Positions 47,937 to 60,796 of a DNA stretch of 64,000 bases are shown here, piece after piece; position 1 is the first letter of the stretch, and each line of letters opens with the position of its first letter. The stretch is from positions 102,001 through 166,000 of the forward strand of contig JACEEZ010024140.1 of assembly GCA_016584305.1 (NCBI GenBank), read 5' to 3'. The notes under the pieces were generated by a model, which was given only the letters and a program-made list of their open reading frames with translations, made no database searches and was not told the origin of the DNA. The stretch comes from Chionoecetes opilio (lineage: Eukaryota; Arthropoda; Malacostraca; Decapoda; Majidae). The translations under genes were made by a program, and so were the position numbers.

Positions 47937-48960
47937 CATGGAGTCACCAGAATACGAGGCATTAGTAAGCCTGGTCAAGGTGACAAATGCATCAGATTCT
48001 CCCTTTCGTTCCCCATCACACCAGGTCCTTACGTTACTCCCAGCCTTGGTGCCTCATTTCACTTGCCCTCCTATCACAGGTGCGGCCGCACAAACATTAT
48101 CACCATCTTAGGCTAATGGGTCTACCATTACTGAGCTTTATCTTAGAGTCATGTATTTCAAATCCCAATACAATACATTTCATCTAGTACACCCCAAAGC
48201 ACATGTTTTTTGTGGCTAAGAAGATGGATTGAGGAAGCCTGGTCCTCATCCGGCCCTGGGAGGCAGCACCCTGTGAGCACTGACTGATAGGGAGCAAACA
48301 TAGGGGACCTGGGGTGAGTATACCACTGATGTGTCACCTCTTATTCCAGCCACTAAATGCCCATCATGGAACTCTCAATACAGATTCAAGACTTTACCCT
48401 GTAGTGGGATACAGAATATGCCTGAATTTCTATGTTTCCAGTGCATCTACTTCATGCATTTCCCAATCAAATCACTACTTACTTCTCACCCCAACACACA
48501 TTATTTGAACACCATTCCATTATCTCAACTACTGTCAAAATCATGATGACTGCAATCTGCTGAATGATGTTTACTATGAGGTTACTGAGTCGCTTCCAAG
48601 TGTGGCATTAGCAGGTCTGATCAGGTTGACAGATGCACCAGATCTTGACTTGTCATTCACTAACACTCAGATTCCCTGGCTCCTGATATGTGCCTTCCTT
48701 CACCCATCTTTGACTTGCCCTCATATCACATTCTGCCATCAATATCATTAGCTAAGGGGTGACATTTGCCCACTTCCTTTATGACACCCCAAAGCGTATG
48801 TCTGGGCTGAGAGTGGAGTGAGAAAGCCTGGTTCTCACCCACACACTGGAAGGCACAATCTTATGAGCATTGTTAACATCCGAGTTATGAATGAAGTATA
48901 TCAGTGATCCGTCACCTCTCATGCCAGCCACTACATGCCTCCCATGGACGAGCGATAAAA
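47937..48960. repeat. Old diverged tandem duplication (about 0.6-kb units)
   Basis: Parallel landmarks: GCATTAGTAAGCCTGGTCAA at 47960 against GCATTAGCAGGTCTGATCAG at about 48605; CACCCCAAAGC at 48190 and 48785; and CACCTCTTATTCCAGCCACT against CACCTCTCATGCCAGCCACT about 578 bp apart. No ORF is shared. Confidence 0.65.
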
Positions 48961-51314
48961 ATCAACCAAACTTTATATAAGATACAATTGATGCAGTTCC
49001 CAAATGATACTTTATACTCAATTCATGCACTCACTTGCTAAGCAAGCTACAATGCATTGCCAAAACAAAATTCAAGACTACAACACCATTTCTAGATGTG
49101 TTCTGCATGTCAGTCGTTAAAAACTGTACCCATCTGACTCTACTTGATTATCACAGCTATTACTTTGATACATTGCTGGGTGGATTCCATTACTTGTTCC
49201 ACATTTACATGACATCCTCTATATACTTGCCATACTCACATTATATTTCATTGTATGTACTATCTCCAACTCAAGATTTCTACAAGTATACTGGTAACTA
49301 TTACTTTAGTTACCGAGTTTTACACTAACGGTTTCAACTATTCAGAGCAGCATATAAAGGGCATCTTTCCAGCATTATTCACAGCCCTAGCCCCTCATCC
49401 AGTCATGAGGGACGAAAATATACTAAGCTTTAATAAATTTACTTCATTACTTCCACTATTGCCATCTCCACATCAGTGCCATTACTAGTACGTGATAGTT
49501 TTTAAGTGTTCTGGCTTGGCATGGCTAGCAAGTGCTTAGCCACGCCTGATGGTTGTGATTCAGGGACACATGAGTACTCAGGGACGGGGGAGCAGCCCAC
49601 ACCACTTCTCTTCCCAGCAGGGAGAGCCAGGCATGGGCCAAGGACCTTTCCGCCACCTCTGAACCCATCAATTGCATACAATACCCAGTTCATTCTTATT
49701 ATGTTCATTATCTTATCAATATGAAGAAGCTTGCTGAAGTAGATTTGGTTAACAGTGACTGGTAACAGGTTACAGTAGTGAGTTTGTAGATATTCCTAAT
49801 ACGTATAATATACAGTACGTAGAAGCTCGATAAACCGGAATAATTCAGCCAAGGCCGATTCTGGTGAATTGAGCTTCCGTTATCGGCTCCTGATATAGTA
49901 GGTCGATTTAACGGAATTTTCCGTAATACGTATAGAGAAATTAAATGCAACTAGATATAACATTGAAAAATGGAATAACGGAATTAAGCTTTTCCCGGTA
50001 AATCGAGCTTCTACTGTAGTATATATATGTTTTTTGGGAATGCTCCACAAATACTACATAAAATGACTTCCCTATATTTCATTTCCAATATACTACTAAA
50101 CTAAATACAACTAAAATGCACTTCTATATTACATAGAATTATCAGTTTCCTAATGAATAACATGCATGCAAAAGTTACAAGGAATAGAAAAAAACCCACA
50201 CGTCTACTTTATTTTGTGGCTCAATCAAGGTAAGCTGTTTCACCCATAACACTAGACAGAGGCACAGCTGTGGACATTCTTTTGCGCCTTACACTTGAAG
50301 TCATAACACGACAAATCTCTTTTTATAAGTTGGGTAAATTATCATAATTCAAAGTCAAAATAGAGCTACCCTCCGTCAGTGCCAATGTTGAATGCCATAT
50401 GGGTCTGTGGCAGGTGACAAATTAGAAATCCACAGCTGTTCTCATGGCACACATCAAGCCCATTACTTGAGACAAAGCTAATATCACACCTCCATGATAT
50501 AGATAAACCAACGTGCAATATCATGCAAAAAGAGGAAGAGGAGAGTATTAAGAATGTACATACATGACCAATGGTCGAGACACTAATGAATCAATGTAAC
50601 CATAAATCTACCATTCCGGGAAAAAAAGTGGTAATTATGGCAGAGAACTTGGCTCTCACCGTGGCCACCGAGATGTCATCTTGGTGGCCACGCTCTCACT
50701 GCCAGCCTTAATACTTACCATAATAACCAAAAAAGTCAATTTTGGGTTTCTTAACATCCCGGCAATTCTCCGACAAGAATTTTTCTTCTGATATTGACGT
50801 GCATTTAAACAATCTGATACTGTAAGGCCAAACAAACAATTATTATGAAGACCATATCTAAGTATGGTAGAAAAAGGAAATGCTTCACCCTGAAAATACC
50901 GTGATGCTGAAGAACTGGATAATACAAAATGCACCTCAAAAGTCATCAGAAAAAAGTCACGTCAAAAAAATTGTGGGATGCTTATAAACCATTAAAGGTA
51001 TCATGTCCGTATGGGCACAAAAAAACCTTACACATTTAACTTCCATCATCGTGTAGATCTTTTCATTCGGTGTACTACTTTGAATCACAATTTCCCATAG
51101 CGCAATTGAATAAAAATGGAGATACACATAATACCAAAAATGTACACATATGTAAGCCAGACACAGATAAGTTAGGTTAGATGCGGGGTTTGATATAGTA
51201 ACATTTTATAAAAATAAAAAAATGAAAACGATCAATACTACGGTAGTGGGATGTTTGCGGGGCAGGCCGGAGGGGCGGGGCGGACCTCCTCACACCTCTA
51301 CATAAACATTTATG
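48961..51314. other. Probable Mdm2 5' intron or intergenic sequence
   Basis: Contains the pogo-like MITE at 49813-50016. No exon was recognised. Confidence 0.4.
49813..50016. mobile_element. Tc1/mariner (pogo/Tigger-like) MITE
   Basis: CAGTACGTAGAAGCTCGATA and the inverse of CGAGCTTCTACTG bound a 204-bp element with TA on both sides. Such CAGTAGAAGCTCG ends and TA duplications are typical of pogo-type elements. Confidence 0.75.
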
Positions 51315-51541
51315 GTAAATATCCAGATGAACACCGAACTCAATTTGGTGGACGAAACTATTTTTTTCTGGTGTGTTTTTATGTGTTTTGAATGAATCTG
51401 CTAACCGTTTCTGTCGCAATTTTTTTTTCTTTTTTCTTTTTGCAAAAATGACCAAAACAAATGTTTAACCTAAACCTAAACTAACCTTTACACTAAACTT
51501 TATATATATTATATATATATATATATTATATATATATATAT

Positions 51542-51593
<52 letters not shown>

Positions 51594-51598
51594 TATAG

Positions 51599-51670
<72 letters not shown>

Positions 51671-51810
51671 AAATAACCTTTACCTAAAAAAAAATATATA
51701 TTGCGACAGAAATGGTTAGCAGATTCATTCAAAACACATATAAACACACCAGAAAGAAATAGTTCACCGTAATTAAAGTGAGTTCGGTGTTCATCTGGAC
51801 TAATACCACA
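51315..51810. mobile_element. Foldback element family FB2, copy 2
   Basis: The arms ATCCAGATGAACACCGAACT and GTGGACGAAAC...AACCGTTTCTGTCGCAA are inverted at the right end. The centre has CCTAAACCTAAAC and a long TA array (about 51505-51670). It lies 150 bp from an FB1 copy. Confidence 0.85.
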
Positions 51811-51955
51811 TTTATTTCCGACCATAACGAATGCCAGATTAATTCAAAACACGGTCAATATGCAGTTTCAGCCAATACTCTCCTGACATAACTGTCTCCC
51901 TGCTGGTAGGGAGCCAGTAAATAGTATCCAACAATATATAGCTCATTCGGGCCGC

Positions 51956-52495
51956 CAGTTGATTCGGGCCGCCAGTTGAATCAGGCCGCCTATATTAAAT
52001 GCATACTGGACGAGAGTTTCGCAGTCGTTTTCAGAGACACCGACTATTTTTTCTTGGCCTACAGTAGGTGCTTGTTCTAACGGAGATAGTTTTCTTTTGC
52101 GCAAAAAAAAAAAAAAAAAAAAAATATGAAATTTTTAACTTAACCTAACCTTATAGGTTTTAATGAAACCTAACCTAACCTTATAGGTTTTAATAAAACC
52201 TATCCTAACCTTAAAGGTTTTAATGAAACCTAACCTAACCTTAAAGGTTTTAATGAAACCTAACCTAACCTTATAGGTTTTAATAAAACCTATCCTAACC
52301 TTAACCACAAAGTATACCTTTTTTTTTTTTTATGGGTTTGCGCAAAATAAAACTATCTCCATTAGAACAAGCCCCTATTTGTAGGCCAAGAAAAAATAGT
52401 CGGTGTCTCTGAATACGACCGCGAAACTGCCGTCTGCTGGGTATGCATGCTACTATAGGCGGCCTGTTTCAACTGGCGGCCCGAATCAACGGTAC
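51956..52495. mobile_element. Foldback element family FB1, copy 2 (longer)
   Basis: Inverted arms of about 165 bp add an outer GATTCGGGCCGCCAGTTG block and GGCCGCCTATA to the arms seen at 40-432. The centre has tandem units of about 33 bp built on AAACCTAACCTAACCTTA plus TAGGTTTTAATG. A direct copy of the outer 17-bp block precedes the left end. Confidence 0.85.
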
Positions 52496-53244
52496 CCGCT
52501 CAGTGGACGTGACATGGAACGTGTGGGCGAATTGACTTTAAAGTAGGCTCTTACATGTGGGCGAATTGACGTATGGGCGAAATGACCGTAAACCCTCCCT
52601 GCTAGTTCACTAACCTAACCTCGCTGATGAGTTTTCGCTCCCTCAGTCCCCCCTTTGTTATTTTTCATTTCCGACGGCTGTTGTAGGGGTTAGAAATACT
52701 CCTTAAGATGAGAATGAAACGTTCAGGATACTTAAAACCACCGATCGTGTATTGGTTGTAACTGCACTTATACCAAACACATTATAACTATACATAAAAC
52801 AAAGTTTCGGCCTCATAATCAGTGGCGCCCAATAACGAAAATTTACCCCAAATCATACCAGAATAACGTCTTAAAATAGGCATAACTATACACAGTTTCA
52901 TACAGGAATCACCCCTCAAGGCCTGCACGTATCCCTGACTGTCCCGCGGCGCAGCGACACACAGATGAATTTGAAAGCTCTCACCGTAACCTTGATAACT
53001 CCAATGCACAAACCTTTCCTAACACACGATATCAACGAACTTAACAGATCACACATAACGTACACAACATTAATGAACCTCACCTTTCAATGAAACACAC
53101 TGAGGCACGGCCAAGGTAGTAGAAATCATTTTAAATAAACCACTTGGCTTGGTAAGGTAGAGTGTCAGGCCGGATGATTGTGGTGGTTGGTTGACTAGAG
53201 GGTACAGGGTAGCTGTCTTCCCTACACCACTGCTCACTGCTTAC
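52496..53244. other. Unassigned sequence
   Basis: GGGCGAATTGAC occurs twice (52524, 52560), with GGGCGAAATGACC at 52577. Otherwise unremarkable. Confidence 0.4.
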
Positions 53245-53540
53245 CTCTGCACCTCCCCGCTGTCAGATGATCGGGCTGTGTTGGCGGTAACGGCCTCAGT
53301 GATGATGGTAAAAGCTTCGCGTTGGGACTTGGGACAGGAGGAATTCTTGCGCCATGGAAGTGTATTCGTGCTCCAGCATGTAGCCGAGCTGAGTTGTTGT
53401 TGTTCTTGTTTTAGGGCTGCGGGGATCCCTTGGGAGCCGAGCCGAGTGACGCGATGCCAGACACCGCTCGCTCCTCACACCTCCCTTGTCCTTCGCTGTG
53501 TAAATCTGTCGTTATTTCCACATGTGAATTTTAGCCTCTA
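53245..53540 (-). other. Candidate 5' noncoding exon and promoter side of Mdm2
   Basis: On the minus strand a GC-richer stretch ends in GCAGAG|GTAAGCAGTG at 53245, a strong donor. It contains a short upstream ORF (MLEHEYTSMAQ..., stop at about 53296). It could splice to the acceptor near 47410 just before the Mdm2 ATG. This is inference from position and splice signals only; another gene could own it. Confidence 0.3.
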
Positions 53541-54283
53541 GTATGAAGTAATTAGATGGGGTGATTAAAAGGAATGCGTTTATTGCTGCCTGAGTGATGT
53601 GGAAATGAAAACTTGGTGATGAGATGGCTGAGTTTTCATTTCCCATTTGTTTGTTTCTTGGTCATCACTGCTCTGGCAAATCATTGTTATTTCTCATCTT
53701 TTACTACCATATATTATGTATTTCAGCCCGGTGATAAGAAGTAATTGAGTGGTGGCATCATACGCGTGACATATATTAATGTTTAAGTTGAGGAATATGA
53801 AAACGATAACAACTTGTAGGTCGCAGATGGCTGGGTTTACATTTCCTGTTTGTTTGTTTGTTTGTTTCGGCTTGTAAGCGTTTCACAGAACTTGTACTTT
53901 TTATCTTGGCTTCGTAGGCAATATAACTCACAATAAAGTAGAAGTCGGTTAGATTCGTACTCTACGGTGAAAGGTTGTCGCAGATACAAGTTTAAACTGT
54001 ATTTTCATTTTGGGTTGCAGGTATATATACGTACGGCAGTCTGGCCTATCCATTCATTCATTCTCTTGGTAGGCATAGGTAGGAGGAACTCTTGCCATAT
54101 GATGAACATTGATAAAATCGTCCGTGAATAAAGCAAAAAAGTGTTTCCTGGCGGTCTGTCGTAAGAGCGTGTGGTGAGTGGTGACGCAGTGGTCGGGGGA
54201 GCGACGCTGCAAGCTACAACTTGTGTGTGTATGAAGGCCAACGCCCAGCTAATCTCCGCCCCCTCACCCCCGCCGGCCGCGTC

Positions 54284-54326
54284 AGAGAGAGAGATAGAGA
54301 GAAAGAGAGAGAGAGAGGAGAGAGAT
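54284..54326 (+). repeat. GA microsatellite at SINE tail
   Basis: An imperfect GA run joins the ATAAG tail of the reversed SINE B. Confidence 0.85.
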
Positions 54327-54500
54327 AAGATAAGATACTTTGATCCTATCTAGACACTTTGCAAGTACCAACTACAAGGTTATTGACTATACAAAGCGCC
54401 ACCACGCCAGGACGAACTTGGTGGACTCGAACCGCTGACCGAATGCAGGGACTGCACGCGAATCCGTGATTCTACCAACCGCGCCACCCTGGCGGGTAAA
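54327..54500 (-). mobile_element. tRNA-derived SINE (family B)
   Basis: Reverse-strand copy of 8727-8904: the head CCAGGGTGGCGCGGTTGG, B box GGTTCGAGTCC, the same TAGTCAATAACCTTGTAG body and a TCTTATCTTAT tail at its low-coordinate end. Confidence 0.8.
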
Positions 54501-55279
54501 GGAGGGAGAGAGAAAGGAAAGAAAAGAAGAAAAGAAAAAAATCAGTAAAACAAAAAAAATGAAAAAGGAGATAATGATGAGGAAAAAGAAGAAACGAGAT
54601 GAACAAATGAGAAAAAATACAGTGCAATTATTTAGAACGAGAAGCAGGGAAGAGGTTCCTTGTGTTATCAGTTCCTGCATTATCTCCACTATCTCTGCTG
54701 ATATCCCATGTAAGTACGTACTACGTATACCTGTCTACGTGGGAGCTATGCACACAAGATATTTATTCCTGTACAGACACGCTGTAGTATTGCCTCACAA
54801 CTTTCCCCATGTGTATGTTTATATATTTCAACGAATTTTCCTCCTCCTCCTCCTCCATTTCTTCCACTATCACTACCACTACTACAAGTATATATATTAC
54901 TACTACTACGCTGCTTCTGGTGGTAATGATTATCAGCATATATATAGAACCTCTAATCATCAAACTGTCCCAAGAGAAGATAAAGAACCACTCCTGACCG
55001 TATTTACACCCAATGTAATAGGTAGTTAGGGCGACTGATAGCCGACCGCGGTCAGGGTTAGTACGTGTTAAAAAAAATAGGTAAAAGGGTCTCTAATATC
55101 AGTCATTTAGAAATTATAGAAAAAGCTGTTTTTTCTCTCTCGTCGTCTCCGTCTCTCAAGTGCTGCATTTTCGTAGTTTTGTTGGTTTCCTCCCTCCTAA
55201 CTCTCGCACTTACGAATATTATTTACTTTATCTGTATATGTGTAGAATTTTTTTCCCCTACTGTTTGTCCTTTTCTATG

Positions 55280-55280
55280 A

Positions 55281-55312
<32 letters not shown>
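55280..55312 (+). repeat. GA microsatellite
   Basis: A short GA run. Confidence 0.9.
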
Positions 55313-55315
<3 letters not shown>

Positions 55316-55436
55316 GTCATTGTCAGTCAGGTAAATTCCCTTGTCATTAATACATACTGAGGTCTGAGGTACAGCCGCATTCCTGTGTGTGTGTGTGTGT
55401 GTCTTTCACCATGTTTCATTCCATTCGATAACATGC

Positions 55437-55650
55437 TGGACTCGTGATCGTCAGCTGACACCCTTCCAGTAGGGAGCTCAGCCTGATCTATGGGAAAGGC
55501 TGGGATCTCACACACCCCGGCCATCCCCTTGCTCAAGGGAGACAGTAATATATATACCGCTTTTGTCATTGAAAATCCATATAGACGTGAGCGGACCACG
55601 AACCTTATACAATCTGCTGATTTGCAGGCGAGGATGGTGGGCAGTATGAA
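55437..55650 (-). mobile_element. Degenerate fragment of SINE family C
   Basis: CATCCCCTTGCTCAAGGGAG followed by ACAGTAAT is the inverse of the family C body. Other parts are weakly similar. Confidence 0.4.
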
Positions 55651-55963
55651 CATAATATAGCAAGGATAATATAATTTTCCTTGGTGAGCGTGTTTCCTTG
55701 AGTGTGTGTGTGTGTGTGTGTGTGGTAGGGCGTGGCGTAAAATTAAACCGTGTGTTGGAAAAAATAACAGTTGGATGCGAGTATCAGCACGTTCGAGTGT
55801 AATAATAACCGAATGTTAAAGGACGTTGAAACCCCCCAACCCACGCTGGGCCCCCACTCCCAACGCGAATTACGACCCCCACCCGCACTCCAACCAAGTT
55901 CCAACTCTCTCTCTCTGTCATTTCTAACTATTTGAAATTTTGAATCAGCTCAGTTGGTTGGAG

Positions 55964-56350
<387 letters not shown>

Positions 56351-56477
56351 TATTTAAGTAAACAATTTCGGGGACGGATAAACATATGTCCCTAAAGATT
56401 TAGCTACACCCTTGTATGTTTGTCTCCTCGTTAGTGAAATCGCGTTTCCTATCAGCACTTATTCAGCTTGTCTCTTG

Positions 56478-56490
56478 AGATAGATAGATA

Positions 56491-56575
<85 letters not shown>
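56478..56575 (+). repeat. GATA/GA microsatellite
   Basis: GATAGATA units pass into a GA run. Confidence 0.9.
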
Positions 56576-56582
<7 letters not shown>

Positions 56583-56736
56583 CTGAAGAAAGTAATATAT
56601 GATGATACTAATTCTACTGGAAACAAAGATGGACACAGGCCTTTCTTATGGATAAGCGGAAGATAGTTATGAATAAGTGACACGTACGCGTTATTAATTA
56701 AAGTTGATGGTGGTTAGGCAGGGAGGGGGTAGTGTA

Positions 56737-56830
56737 ATTGATTGATTTAATTAATGCCAAAAAGGTGAATGTGCCAGACAGGGGGTAGTGAAACCTTTCC
56801 ATCAAGGGCTATGATAAGTGGGTGGGCTGG
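56737..56830 (-). mobile_element. LINE 3' tail fragment
   Basis: TTGATTGATTTAATTAATGC followed by AAAAAGGTGAATGTGCCAGA is the inverse of the 3' end of the LINE at 57753-58338. Only the tail is left. Confidence 0.55.
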
Positions 56831-57589
56831 GTTGGGCTGTGGGCTCTCAGCGTGTTCCGTTAGCCTTTCATTACTTCCTTTCCCCTGAATCCCCCCCCCC
56901 CCCCCCCTTTTCCTACACGTATGGACATGCTGTGACAGTTGCGCCACTGTTTGGGATACCGCCCTCCTTGGGTAGGCTTAGGTTGGGTGGGTACAGTAGG
57001 GGAATAGGATCAAGGCGGGACTATACCTTTTCACTCAAATTATAACAACTTTAGTTTATATTAAAACAACTGAAGTTTAAATTAAAATAACTGAACTTCA
57101 AATTTAAATAATTTAATTTAAAAAAAAAAAAAAAATTCATCTATTATATTTTGAAATTCATTTCTTTTATTTTGAAGTTCTATTGTTCTAATTTGAGAGT
57201 GAAAAGGTGTATTATGAAAACCCCCAGAAAAGTAACATATTTCTTTCTGCAAACTTTTTCTTATCTTTACCAGAGTGCTGCCAGCAAAGGGAAGAGAGCG
57301 AACAAATTATTTATGAAAAGATATACCATTCTTTTAACTATTTTTACACAGCATACTACATAGATAAAGCAACACAGGATGAAGTAACGTATATCTATTC
57401 CGTGTATGTTAGTACACACACTGTAGTTATACAAAAGAAAACAAGTTACATTTTTTATACCAAATTTTGTGAAGCCATTTTTATTATCATCAATATTTGT
57501 ACTTTAACCAAATACAGTTTCAGACAAAGTCCCTGAAATAACCTAAAATAACCTACAATAAACTTCCAAAAACCAACAATAAAAATAGC
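56831..57589. other. Unassigned sequence before duplication copy B
   Basis: C-tract at 56889-56907, then AT-rich sequence where TAATTTGAAGTT-like motifs alternate on both strands (57030-57200). No gene was recognised. Confidence 0.4.
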
Positions 57590-57752
57590 CCTTTAATGTA
57601 CGAAACCATCTTGGTATGCTGACTGATTTGTATATTATTTCCTAGCACCAGAACCAACTATCACACTACAGTACATTGTTTCCTATGAATGCATAGAAAA
57701 TGTTCTGAATAATCCAGTGCTTTCCCTCACAATGGCTATCTAAAGAAAATGA

Positions 57753-58338
57753 TTGATTGATTGATTGATTTAATGTCTAAAAAGGTGAATGTGCCAGACA
57801 TCAGAGGTCATATGGCACTATGGCAAAGCATATAAAGGGGAGGGGTTACAGAATAATAATGAAACGATGAGGGAAGGGGAAAGAACGGAATGTTACAGCA
57901 GGATGGTTAGATCAGATGTAGGATGTGGATTTGTTGGAGGAAGGTTGTTAAATTTTCCAGGGAGAAGGAGGGGAATTCCGCAAGACAGGGAGGACAAATC
58001 AGGGAAGGAACTGGAACGGGCAGGAGTAAGATGGGGGCAGGATATTAGGACATGTTGGACAGTGAGAGGAACTTGACAGGGTGTGCAGAGGGTTGGGGAG
58101 GAGCGTGACATGAGATAGAGGAGTGTGAGAGGTTGGTATGGCCTATGCGTAAGCGTGCGAGAGCAGTCTCCCAACGTCTATTAGAGTGGTAAGGATTTGA
58201 CCATTGAGAGATAGAGGGTTTGATCAGGCGAAATTTATTGGCAGAGAAAGTGGTCCAGGAGGATTGCCAGCGGTCGAATAGGAGATTTAAAGGAAGGGTA
58301 GTAGTCGGAGGCTGACAAGTTTGAGAAACGGGGGCATG
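57753..58338 (-). mobile_element. 5'-truncated LINE fragment, copy B only
   Basis: The minus strand encodes, across two frames, ...RRWETALARLRIGHTNLSHS and VPLTVQHVLISCPH, typical of the region after RNase H in arthropod I/Jockey-group LINEs. The 3' end is TTAAATCAATCAATCAA. ATGA flanks both sides. Copy A has the empty site at 38258. Confidence 0.8.
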
Positions 58339-59477
58339 AGCAAACATTTTGCACCTTCCACCACACTAATCAGCTGGTTTTGCTATAACTTTGAATATCT
58401 TTCAGGCCCAATACAGGCTTTCTAGAACTCTGACAATATACTTGAAATTGCAATATTACAACCTCCTACCTGTATGCAAATCTTCCAAAGCAGTGCAATT
58501 AAATGATGATAAAATAAACTGTCCTTATTCCTGTTTTACATGAACACTTTGACCAGAAAATTGTTTGTTACTGTGAACATAATTTGTTTGTTTAAGCTTC
58601 GATTGTGACTGAAAGTAAAGTGAGCTGAAAGATATTTAAAGACGTTACATGAGGTTGGGAAAGAGTTGAACGAAAACTGACGCAGAGAAGAATCAATGAG
58701 CTATCCTGGGACGGCTCTTGAGGGCACGTGAGTTGCAAGATCATTAAAAAAGACCATTGAAAAAAGTATTAGGATTCAATGGCATAAAGGAAATGGTACA
58801 TGGAATGAAATATTAAACTCAGGTAAGTAGCATAATCTTGAAATAAAGATCACTGGTAGTCAGAATCAAAGGAACACAAAACTGAATACAGGCGCTCCCA
58901 TAATTACATACAAATCTGTCTTGTAATAAAAATTGTGGATTTCAGATATTTCACCACCCTATTCCGGTTTCTTAGTTCCGAAGGCAGTGGTGATGGTAAT
59001 AGCAAAGAGTATCAAACTATACCATTTAGGGCTGGTAAAAATAATGTTGTTTGTTACTGGGGTATAGCTGCACTGTATAAACATGTCCTTTACTATGTGC
59101 AATATTCAGTAATGGCAAGAGTAATGTTTGACTTCGGACATTTAAAGTACAAATCCAAAGAACAAATTATGTACTTAAGTAGGGGAGTGCCTGTACACCA
59201 GACATGGGCATGATTATGATTATTAATCCAAAAAATCATAATCAAAGGCTGTGATTACATAATCATAATAAAAAGTTAAGCAACAGGTATAACCATAATA
59301 AAAAGTTAAACAGGTATAATCATAATCAAATCATAATAAAAAATGAAGCTGCAGCTTTAATCATAATCATATTTTTCTTCATAATAATCAATGATTAAAA
59401 TGCGAGTATTGTGATTATTTCATTGTATTTTCCATGTAGCAATTCTATTTCTCCTAAATAAATTTCCAATTTCATAG

Positions 59478-59738
59478 TTTTTTGTTTGTTTGTTTAGAGG
59501 ATATATAATTCCTCAGAGCCATAGTGATCTACCGCTGCAGGTTAGTGTTGGCCGAAGCCACCACCCCGGGAGGGGGGTCACAAACCCCCGGCTAACACCT
59601 GGTACCCATTCACTGCTGGGTGGACAGGGGCTCGGGTTTTAAGAAAGACCACCTATCTGTCTTCGCTCTGCCCGGGGATCGAACCCGAGACTTCTCGGTT
59701 GAGCCGAGCGTGCTAACCACTACACCACGGAGTACCTG
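59478..59738 (-). mobile_element. tRNA-derived SINE (family A) inside the hAT
   Basis: The minus strand reads a tRNA-like head (GTGTAGTGGTTAGCACGC; B box GGTTCGATCCC), a body with CCTGTCCACCCAGCAGTG and CCCGGGGTGGTGGCTTCGG, and a CAAA-repeat tail. It matches 46606-46880. It inserted into, or travels with, the hAT element. Confidence 0.8.
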
Positions 59739-59810
59739 TATGTTAAGTTATATATATATATATATGTTCCAGGTCCAAGCATGTTTGCAAAGCATGACAC
59801 TAACTAGACA

Positions 59811-59883
59811 TTTTCTGCGGGGGAGCAAGAGAAATTTCGCTTGCAAGCGGATACTTTTCTCTTGCTGTACCCCTGCAGAAAAC
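59811..59883. repeat. Stem-loop with palindromic loop in the hAT
   Basis: TTTTCTGCGGGGGAGCAAGA pairs imperfectly with TCTTGCTGTACCCCTGCAGA. The loop contains the palindrome CGCTTGCAAGCG. It may be a hairpin of the transposon or an older nested foldback. Confidence 0.5.
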
Positions 59884-60796
59884 GTTTGATTGTCGCTTGC
59901 TCCATGAGAGGGCGACACGGCGGCTGAGATGTAAGCAAAACAAAGATCAAATGACTATTTTGACCCTCGAGATATTTTCACACTGGGACGCATCCTATAC
60001 CGTCAGTCAGAAAAGTGTGCAGATTCAGGAAGTGCTTAGAAATTTAATGTGATCATAAGTAGCCGAGCAATGAGATGATGAAGCCAAACAAGTGGGAGAA
60101 AATGTTTATGCAGTTTTACTTAACCCTTGTTTTCGAATACTTGTACTTAAATTACAGTTATAAATGTATACTAATGTGATGCAAAATTTCCTCAGGAAGC
60201 CGATAGTAGTCTGTGTTTCTTAATATCCATTGGTATTGTAATTTGTATTGTATTGTAATTTTTTTATAACAATAGTTTGTAAGTGATTTAAATACAGTGT
60301 AGTTTTTTATATTACTCAAATATAAACAAGCAAAATGCACTAATTAGATGTGGTTTCCTTTAAGCTAGTGTCAATTGCAATAAAAAACTGTTGACTAATG
60401 TATAACTGAACCAAAAAATTACCTTAATAATACGTACATTACTGTGTACAAATAATCACAATAAAATGTGATTATAATCATAATCTAATCATAATCAAGC
60501 AATAATAGAAAAAATCTAATCATAATCAAAAATACGTAAAGCGAAATAATCATAATCAAATCATAATCATAAAAAGGAAAAAACGAGTAATAATAATCTA
60601 ATCATAATCAAAAAATTATTCTGGATGATAATCAAAATCAAATCATAATAATTTTTTATAATCATGCCCATGTCTGCTGTACACTGCTAAATTATAAATA
60701 CTAATAGGTATAAATTCTCTTTAGGGAGAGGGTAGGTGTGTAATCTAGAAAAATAAATAATAAATTCAACTCACTATGACCCCTATTTATGGCTTA

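Larger units (their letters stand above)
53541..55279. other. Unassigned sequence around SINE B
   Basis: Besides the SINE and GA run, there is an A/G-rich patch (54500-54600) and CTC/ACT repeats (54838-54910). No gene was recognised. Confidence 0.4.
59199..60676. mobile_element. hAT-type DNA transposon just downstream of Mdm2 copy B
   Basis: The ends are CAGACATGGGCATGATTAT and its inverse AATCATGCCCATGTCTG, flanked by perfect 8-bp duplications CTGTACAC (59191-59198 and 60677-60684). Both subterminal regions are arrays of AATCATAATC-like motifs on either strand. Copy A keeps the empty site at about 39108. No transposase ORF is present. A SINE and a hairpin lie inside. Confidence 0.9.

Noticed and set aside
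50656..50946. 96-codon minus-strand frame
   Set aside because: No splice signals, domain or composition support.
52130..52310. Telomere or subtelomeric array
   Set aside because: The CCTAACC motifs are few, interrupted, and enclosed by foldback arms.
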